The notes under the pieces were generated by a model. It was not told the origin of the DNA. It saw nothing but the letters and a program-made list of their open reading frames with translations, and did not search any database. Shown here in pieces: positions 58,494 through 64,000 of a stretch of 64,000 nucleotides of DNA (within the stretch, counting starts at the first letter, position 1; the number at the start of each line of letters is the position of its first letter). A program made the translations under genes and the position numbers. Source of the stretch: Pteria penguin (lineage: Eukaryota > Mollusca > Bivalvia > Pterioida > Pteriidae). The stretch spans positions 25,039,118-25,103,117 of the forward strand of contig CM068588.1 of assembly GCA_035048485.1 (NCBI GenBank), given 5' to 3'.

Positions 58494-60536
58494 TTATAAA
58501 CCATTAGTATTTACAACGTTCTGAGATTGCCATATGTAAGAAAAACCCAAATCATTCAAAATATTTTCAACATTTTGTATCCAACTATGTTTTATGTTCA
58601 TACGATGATCATTTAATAAAATTTTGTACAGTAAGCATGACAGTTTTTCAGCTTTTCCATGAATAAGCTTAGACCAAAAATTCAATATTCTGTGTTTGAT
58701 TACATAAATCAATGGTTGAACTCCTGTCTCGCCATATAACATACAGTGTGGCGTACTATTTTTTAACCTTAAAATAAAACGCAAAAATTCACATTGGACA
58801 TTTTCTAGAATTTTAGCATTACAAAATCCCCATATTTCACAACCGTACAGAAGAATAGGTAGTATTGTTTGATTAAAAAGCATTATCTGGCATCTCACTG
58901 ACAGGTCAAGATTTACGATTTTGGTATAAAGAAGATGTAAGGCTTTTTTGGCTTGTGATGAAATTGTAGATATGGCTAATCTAAAATTACCAGTATTTTT
59001 GAACATAATTCCAAGGTATTTATAACAATCAACAATTTCTAATCTATGGTCACCGTATCTTAAATCAAGATTAGGAACTCCTCGACTTCCAAATAATACA
59101 ATTTTTGTTTTTAAGATATTAACAGATAATTTCCAAGTGGAACAGTAGCGATGAAAAAAGTCTAAATTCCGTTGAAGGTCGGTCGGGTTGTCTGATATTA
59201 GTATTGTGTCATCTGCATAGAGTAGTATGATGATCAGAAGGCTGAATTCGGGTGGTAAGTCCCCAGGGACGGTAACTCCATTGCAGAGATTATCTTTCAA
59301 GTAGGTTTCAAGGTCGTTCAAGTAGAGGCTGAACATTATCGGTGAAAGGTTCTCACCCTGACGGAGGCCGGATTTGCAGCAAAAGAAAGAAGTGACGTCA
59401 TTATTAAGTTTTACACACGATTTAATTTCTTCGTACATATTACGAATGATTCTAAGGAATTTGCCATTGATGTTGTACTGTAACAGTTTACTCCAAAGTC
59501 CCGATCTCCAAACAGTATCGAAGGCTTTCGAAAAATCTATGAATGCGCAATATAACTTTTTCCGCCTTTTATTTAAAATAGAAATTATCGAATGTAATGC
59601 AAATATATGATCCAGGGTTGAGTAGCCATTTCGAAACCCTGCTTGTACTTCTGAAAGAGCACTGTGTGATTCGAGAAAGAAGGTCAGACGATTATTTAGA
59701 ACAGAAGTGAAAAGTTTACCCATACAGCTTAGGAGTGTGATTGGTCGATAATTCTCAGGTGATTTCGGGTTTCCGCCTTTAAATATTGGAACTATAATTC
59801 CTTCCAGCCAGTCACGTGGTATGTATCCAGAATCAAGTATGATGTTAAAAAAGCGATGAATAATTGGTGTAAACATTCGTTCGGTTGTCTTGATGTACTC
59901 ATTAAATATACCGTCGGTGCCTGTTGACTTCCCTGTTTTTAAATTTTTGATCGCAATTCGGATTTCCTCTGGTGTTATTTCGTCATTCAAAAATTCGTCA
60001 TTGCCTTCCTCAAGCTCTGTCATATCTATTTCTTCTATATCCGTTTCGGCGTTGATCTTTCTGAAATGTTCGTACAATATATCGAGCTGTATATTTCCTC
60101 TATCTTGTTTCTTAAATCTATTAAGAATCTTCCAGTATTCTTTTGGGCTTTTCTTTCGTAAATTATTCAGCTTAAACTCAGTCTCCCGCTTCTCTTTTTC
60201 TATGTAGAAATGCATCGTTTTCTTATATTCTTTACTTGCATTTTTCATTTCTCTGCAGTTACTTTCGTTTCTCTGGACGTTGTATCTTCTCCGAGACAAA
60301 TAATATTTCCGTCTAGCTGAGTGACATTTTCGACCAAACCAACTCTTATTATTCGATCGTTTTAACTGTATAGGGTTACGTTTAGGAAATGATAATGAAG
60401 CAGATGAAACATAAATATTACGAATTTTATCGGCGATATCATTTACGTCATGTGCAGTTACGTTTGTAGTTGATATATTAGAGATCAGGACTTGTATATC
60501 ATTGACAGCATGAAGATCTATATTTTCAATGAACAT
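58494..60536 (-). CDS. LINE reverse transcriptase ORF (680 aa, incomplete)
   Basis: Basic N-terminal coiled segment, then the RT domain in order: ITPEEIRIAIKNLKTGKSTG (RT0/1), PENYRPITLLSCMGK, AGFRNGYSTLDHIFAL, CAFIDFSKAFDTVWRSGLW (first catalytic Asp), SGLRQGENLSPIMFSLYLND, LLYADDTILIS (YADD box), and KTKIVLFGSRG. Then the thumb (YKYLGIMFK, LLYGCEIWGF). It runs open for 2,043 nt, so decay is slight. The frame ends at TAA 58494 because of a one-base deletion near GGTTTAT. The remaining part is in the next entry. Confidence 0.88.
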   Translation of the reverse strand: MFIENIDLHAVNDIQVLISNISTTNVTAHDVNDIADKIRNIYVSSASLSFPKRNPIQLKRSNNKSWFGRKCHSARRKYYLSRRRYNVQRNESNCREMKNASKEYKKTMHFYIEKEKRETEFKLNNLRKKSPKEYWKILNRFKKQDRGNIQLDILYEHFRKINAETDIEEIDMTELEEGNDEFLNDEITPEEIRIAIKNLKTGKSTGTDGIFNEYIKTTERMFTPIIHRFFNIILDSGYIPRDWLEGIIVPIFKGGNPKSPENYRPITLLSCMGKLFTSVLNNRLTFFLESHSALSEVQAGFRNGYSTLDHIFALHSIISILNKRRKKLYCAFIDFSKAFDTVWRSGLWSKLLQYNINGKFLRIIRNMYEEIKSCVKLNNDVTSFFCCKSGLRQGENLSPIMFSLYLNDLETYLKDNLCNGVTVPGDLPPEFSLLIIILLYADDTILISDNPTDLQRNLDFFHRYCSTWKLSVNILKTKIVLFGSRGVPNLDLRYGDHRLEIVDCYKYLGIMFKNTGNFRLAISTISSQAKKALHLLYTKIVNLDLSVRCQIMLFNQTILPILLYGCEIWGFCNAKILENVQCEFLRFILRLKNSTPHCMLYGETGVQPLIYVIKHRILNFWSKLIHGKAEKLSCLLYKILLNDHRMNIKHSWIQNVENILNDLGFSYIWQSQNVVNTNGL

Positions 60537-60607
60537 GCCTTTCCGCGACCGTGTTAATTGTCATGCATGCGATTAGCTAATGATTGGCTATTTAAGCTCT
60601 ATTTTTG

Positions 60608-60706
60608 TGGAGCTCGGGTAGCTGAGTCGGTTAGAGGGTCGTATGCATGACAGCTAGGTGATTCAGTACCAGAGGTCGTGGGTTCGAGTCCCAGACGGGG
60701 AACGAA
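60608..60706 (+). mobile_element. tRNA-like SINE head
   Basis: GAGCTCGGGTAGCTGAGTCG and B-box TGGGTTCGAGTCCCAGACGG. The inserted stretch between the boxes (GTATGCATGACAGCTAGGTG) makes it too long for a normal tRNA. A short unique 3' part follows. Confidence 0.6.
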
Positions 60707-60845
60707 TATAAGTGAAAGATAGGGTGCCTTGTTAGCTGTAGTGTCTTTGTGCTTTATATGTTTGTTTAATTTGTCTTTATTTTCTACAAGTATTTCTTCG
60801 GAGATCCAAGGTCCATACTCCCAGGTGTTTCACTGATTCTATTTG

Positions 60846-60973
<128 letters not shown>

Positions 60974-61003
60974 ATTAATAATAATGAGAAGAAGAAGAAG
61001 ATT

Positions 61004-61272
61004 GATTGATTGATTGATTATTGTTTTACGTCACTGCACGATTATTTCACGTATGTGGTGACGGCATCTTCCTGATGCATTGCATACAAATTTAGACCTT
61101 TGCAACGGACCCACCCGAAGCAGTGAAGGGATCTTTTACGTGCCACGCCTACCTAGACAAGGAACCTCGGTTTTTACTGTCTTATCCGAAAGACAGAACA
61201 CCGGTGTGCCCAGGGCGGGAGTCGAACCCGGGACCTCTCGATCACGAGCCGAGCTCCTTATCCACTAGGCCA
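61004..61272 (-). mobile_element. tRNA-derived SINE, family A
   Basis: Well preserved: (TTGA)n tail at the left, GACGGCATCTTCCTGATGCA, CACCCGAAGCAGTGAAGGGA, CTTATCCGAAAGACAGAACA and GGGAGTCGAACCCGGGACCT. The best copy in the window with 2728-3003. Confidence 0.88.
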
Positions 61273-61275
61273 CAC

Positions 61276-61353
61276 AGAAGAAGAAGAAGAAGAAGAAGAA
61301 GAAGAAGAAGAAGAAGAAGAAGAAGAAAAAGAAGAAGAAGATGATGATGATGT

Positions 61354-61423
<70 letters not shown>

Positions 61424-61430
61424 GATGATG
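61276..61430. repeat. (GAA)n and (GAT)n trinucleotide arrays
   Basis: About 20 GAA units (61276-61340) followed by about 28 GAT units. The poly-Arg, poly-His and poly-Leu frames are artefacts. Confidence 0.95.
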
Positions 61431-61434
61431 ATGA

Positions 61435-62566
61435 TCAAGAAAAAGAAGAAGATGAAGTAGATGAATAGGAAGAAAAGAAGAGATAATAATGATGATATAC
61501 AAAGTGGTCCTCATTTACAGATTCAGAATCTCTTGGAAGATGGCAGAAACAAACAGAAACAGGTAATCCGGCTAAAGTGTCATTCATGATGGAATTATTT
61601 AATATGTACTTCGGTATCATGTAGTCTCTACTCCTCCCTGAATTTCTTTCATTATTTCCATTAAATGATGAAATAATATTCGATTTTAAAAATGAACAAT
61701 ATGTTGGGGCAATATTAATATGGATATTATGAATTTTGTAAAATAAATAAAGTTTTCCTCGTTTCCTTCTTTCTGCTAAGGTTTCCCATCCGGTTTCAGT
61801 ATAGAGCAATTCACAACTGGCGTACAGGGATAAATCAGTTACAAATCTGACTGCCTCCAGTTGAACTTTTTCTAGTTTGTTTTTGTCAAAAGGAGAACAA
61901 ACGTCCCATACATGTACCTCACACACATGTACCTCACATACATGTACCTCACATACATGTACCTCACATACATATTCTAAAGTTGACGAATAAAACCTCT
62001 ATAGATTTTAGATACTGTATTCTACTTAGAGAGTATATGGTACGACTATTTTCCATAAGACAAATGTTAAGCCCAAATGTGTATGTTCAAGTGTGTGGTG
62101 TAATGTTGTACCATCACAAATACAACATTGGTTTTGATGGATTTTAAAGTAACCCATCACCTTTTGTAACCATTCTTTTAAGATTTTCAAGTCATTATTT
62201 ATTACTGACTCTTTATAAATGTTTACAATTTTATCAAAAACCAGGTTGTTGTCTATCAGATAAATAATTCTTTAAAAGAGAGATATATTACCAGATACCC
62301 CAATATGCTTGAAGCAAATTAAAAATCATGTATTTTTCTCGTTTTCCCTATTTATACAAATGTTATGATAAATTTCTTTGAGTTGATATAGAGTGGAATT
62401 GTTGGAATCCAGATTGAATATGATATAACAAGCTATTATCAAGCATATAATTATTAAGATGTTTATGAATAATTCTTTCAAATACTTTACCTACAGTACT
62501 TAACAAAGCTACAAGCCTGTGATTACATGGCTGGCGAATATCACCTTTAAAAAAGAGTAAATTCAA
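61435..62566 (-). pseudogene. Decayed second LINE reverse transcriptase
   Basis: Two recognisable pieces. 62566-62375 reads LLFFKGDIRQPCNHRLVALL, STVGKVFERIIHKHLNNYML and SGFQQFHS (RT boxes 1-2). 61926-61520 reads VQLEAVRFVTDLS, YTETGWETLAERRKRGKLYL and FYKIHN, the thumb and C-terminal region. The middle with the YADD box is deleted or unrecognisable, and stops and frameshifts abound. It belongs to a different family from the LINE at 57.9-60.5 kb. Confidence 0.8.
61907..61973. repeat. 16-bp tandem repeat, four copies
   Basis: CATGTACCTCACATA repeated at 16-bp spacing (about 61910, 61926, 61942, 61958). Confidence 0.9.
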
Positions 62567-62840
62567 TTCAATTCATTTATTTCTTTATGTCAAAGACACA
62601 TCAGATATGTATATTTACAATATATAAATTCTTACAATGACAGCAGAGAGTGAATGAGTATAAATAATTGGACATGCGATACATTGCAGTCATAACTCTC
62701 GCTTTTTCCAAAGAGTTTGAAAGACTAATTGGTTAAGACATTTGAGATAGAATATTTAAGGGTACGCTAACGGATGAACCAGTATGTTTTGTTTTAACAA
62801 AAGTTATAACAACATTCATATAGCCCTTTTCCCAAATAAT

Positions 62841-63010
62841 AGGGGCCAGGCTTGGTGTAGTGCTTAAGCGCTTGGCTTGCGGTGCCAACGATCCGGGTTC
62901 GATTCCCGGGTTCCGCCACTATGTTTATGATGTTGGTTACCTCCTGCTTCCATGTCGCGATATAACTGAAACATTGTTGAAAGCGACGTAAAACACCAAT
63001 CAACCAACCA
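62841..63010 (+). mobile_element. tRNA-derived SINE, family B
   Basis: Second copy of the family at 10994: GGCTTGGTGTAGTGCTTAAG, B-box GGTTCGATTCCCGGG, CCTCCTGCTTCCATGTCGCG and the CAATCAACCAACC tail. Confidence 0.85.
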
Positions 63011-63380
63011 ATTCATGGCAATATGACGAAATATCGTTAAAATAACCGTAAAAGAGAATACAGAAGACATTTGACAAACCTGCACACAAAGTGATCATGG
63101 CAAACGCAGACAAAATGAGCATAGTGTCTTGGTAAATGCAGATCAATCAATCTATAATATGCATGTCATTTGATATACTATGTTCTATGCATAAAAGTAA
63201 AGAAAACCCCAAACAAATTGTGATCAGAGAGAGAGAGAGAGCACATGAAATAGAATAAGAAAAAAAATTGAACTGATATATAATTAACTAATAACCTATT
63301 TAATCGATTAATTAATGGTAAGGAACAATACATGCATACAATTGAGGTAAGCTGAGGCTACTTTTATCATTGTTCAGCCA
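63011..63380. other. Non-coding DNA
   Basis: Contains a short (GA)n run at 63227-63240. Nothing else recognised. Confidence 0.45.
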
Positions 63381-63565
63381 TCAAGGGGGGATGTCTGCTT
63401 GTCTGGACCATAATTTTTCAATACATGATGGGACATTGACCTTGAAGGTATGACCTTGGTTAAAAGTCATGACACACCCTCGCATCATGGGCAACAATCC
63501 TGTGAAATATTATCTAAATCCAATCATGTATTGAAAAATTATGGTCCAGACATCCCCCCTAGTTG
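63381..63565. mobile_element. Fold-back MITE with TGACCTTG interior
   Basis: Inverted ends of about 45 bp. Left GGGGGGATGTCTGCTTGTCT then GGACCATAATTTTTCAATAC; right GTATTGAAAAATTATGGTCC then AGACATCCCCCC. The interior has TTGACCTTGAAGGTATGACC and GGGCAACAATCCTGTGAAAT, shared with the degenerate repeat at 8.93-9.30 kb. Confidence 0.8.
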
Positions 63566-63825
63566 ATTGGATAGTGATGTTTGGGGGCAAAGGTGAAATT
63601 CCTAAATCGTAAGAGTGCATAAGGGAGCATGGGGCCCCCGACAGGGTATTTAGTACATGGAAATAGTGAACTTTAAGGCGGTAAGAAAATGATAAATATC
63701 ATTAACCCGCGCCAATCCTCATTTTCAACATGGCGCCCGTCATCCCTTCTCCACTGTTATATATAAAGGAGATCGAGCCGAAGAAGCGATTTGAATAGGG
63801 GATTTGAAGATTAATGATATAAGAG

Positions 63826-63913
63826 GGGTTACTCAGGGGTTCAGAAAAAAAACTGATTTTGTGATTCCAACACAATTTCCGAATTTTCTCTGTCCCGAAC
63901 CCCTGAGGTACTT
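63826..63913. repeat. Short inverted-repeat element
   Basis: TACTCAGGGGTTCAG at the left and CGAACCCCTGAGGTA at the right pair as imperfect inverted repeats around about 60 bp. Possibly a very small MITE. The frame that crosses it is not coding. Confidence 0.4.
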
Positions 63914-64000
63914 AGACATTACCCGTGTTGTCTTTGCTATAAAGAGTAATAAATATACACAATACATGAAGGATACGAAAAAAGGAGGAACCTAAACAAT

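Larger units (their letters stand above)
57888..60540 (-). mobile_element. Non-LTR retrotransposon (LINE), 5' truncated
   Basis: Minus-strand element ending in a (TTCTG)n tail, seen on the plus strand as repeated AACAG at 57893-57914. It carries a reverse transcriptase and a C-terminal zinc-knuckle region but no endonuclease domain, so the 5' part is missing. A terminal pentanucleotide repeat instead of poly-A points to a CR1/L2/Rex-like lineage. This is inference. Confidence 0.8.

Noticed and set aside
61242..61514. Poly-His and poly-Leu frames
   Set aside because: Trinucleotide microsatellite (GAA/GAT) artefact.

Overview
The window is animal nuclear DNA: AT-rich, with spliced genes (GT-AG introns), a single-exon rhodopsin-like receptor, and dense SINEs, fold-back elements, cut-and-paste transposons, LINEs, microsatellites and minisatellites. 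The tRNA-derived SINEs, the 145-bp array ending in a hairpin at the left edge, and the multi-EC cadherin fit a bivalve mollusc best. That is inference from repeat style; no species can be named from the sequence alone.

Layout. 1-1.2 kb: a 145-bp minisatellite with a terminal hairpin, resembling the bivalve pearl/Helentron-type mobile minisatellites. 1.2-6.4 kb: intergenic, with two SINEs and a trinucleotide array. 6.4-7.5 kb: an intact intronless class A GPCR on the plus strand. 7.5-23.8 kb: repeats, including a 2-kb array of a ~59-bp unit bordered by copies of one recurrent dispersed module; a possible 3' terminal exon of the cadherin gene lies at 13.2-13.5 kb. 23.8-47.0 kb: a large cadherin gene on the minus strand. 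I reconstructed eleven exons whose splice sites and reading phases all agree (about 2,006 codons). They encode at least 17 extracellular cadherin repeats, a degenerate membrane-proximal segment and one transmembrane helix. The 5' end (signal peptide, first repeats) is not visible, and the cytoplasmic tail is unresolved. Several of its introns carry their own minisatellites (unit lengths 51, 52, 65, 49 and 30 bp) and MITE or fold-back elements.

47-64 kb holds transposable elements: a 2.9-kb hAT element with a perfect 8-bp target duplication and a three-exon transposase broken by one homopolymer frameshift; a Tc1-like element with one stop codon and a 577-bp TTAA-flanked MITE inserted in its transposase; a LINE reverse transcriptase in two frames; a more decayed second LINE; and several SINEs.

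The GPCR and the cadherin are the only host genes I can support. The most unusual material is the recurrent module that borders unrelated tandem arrays, the set of private minisatellites in the cadherin introns, and the nested insertion history at 51-58 kb.
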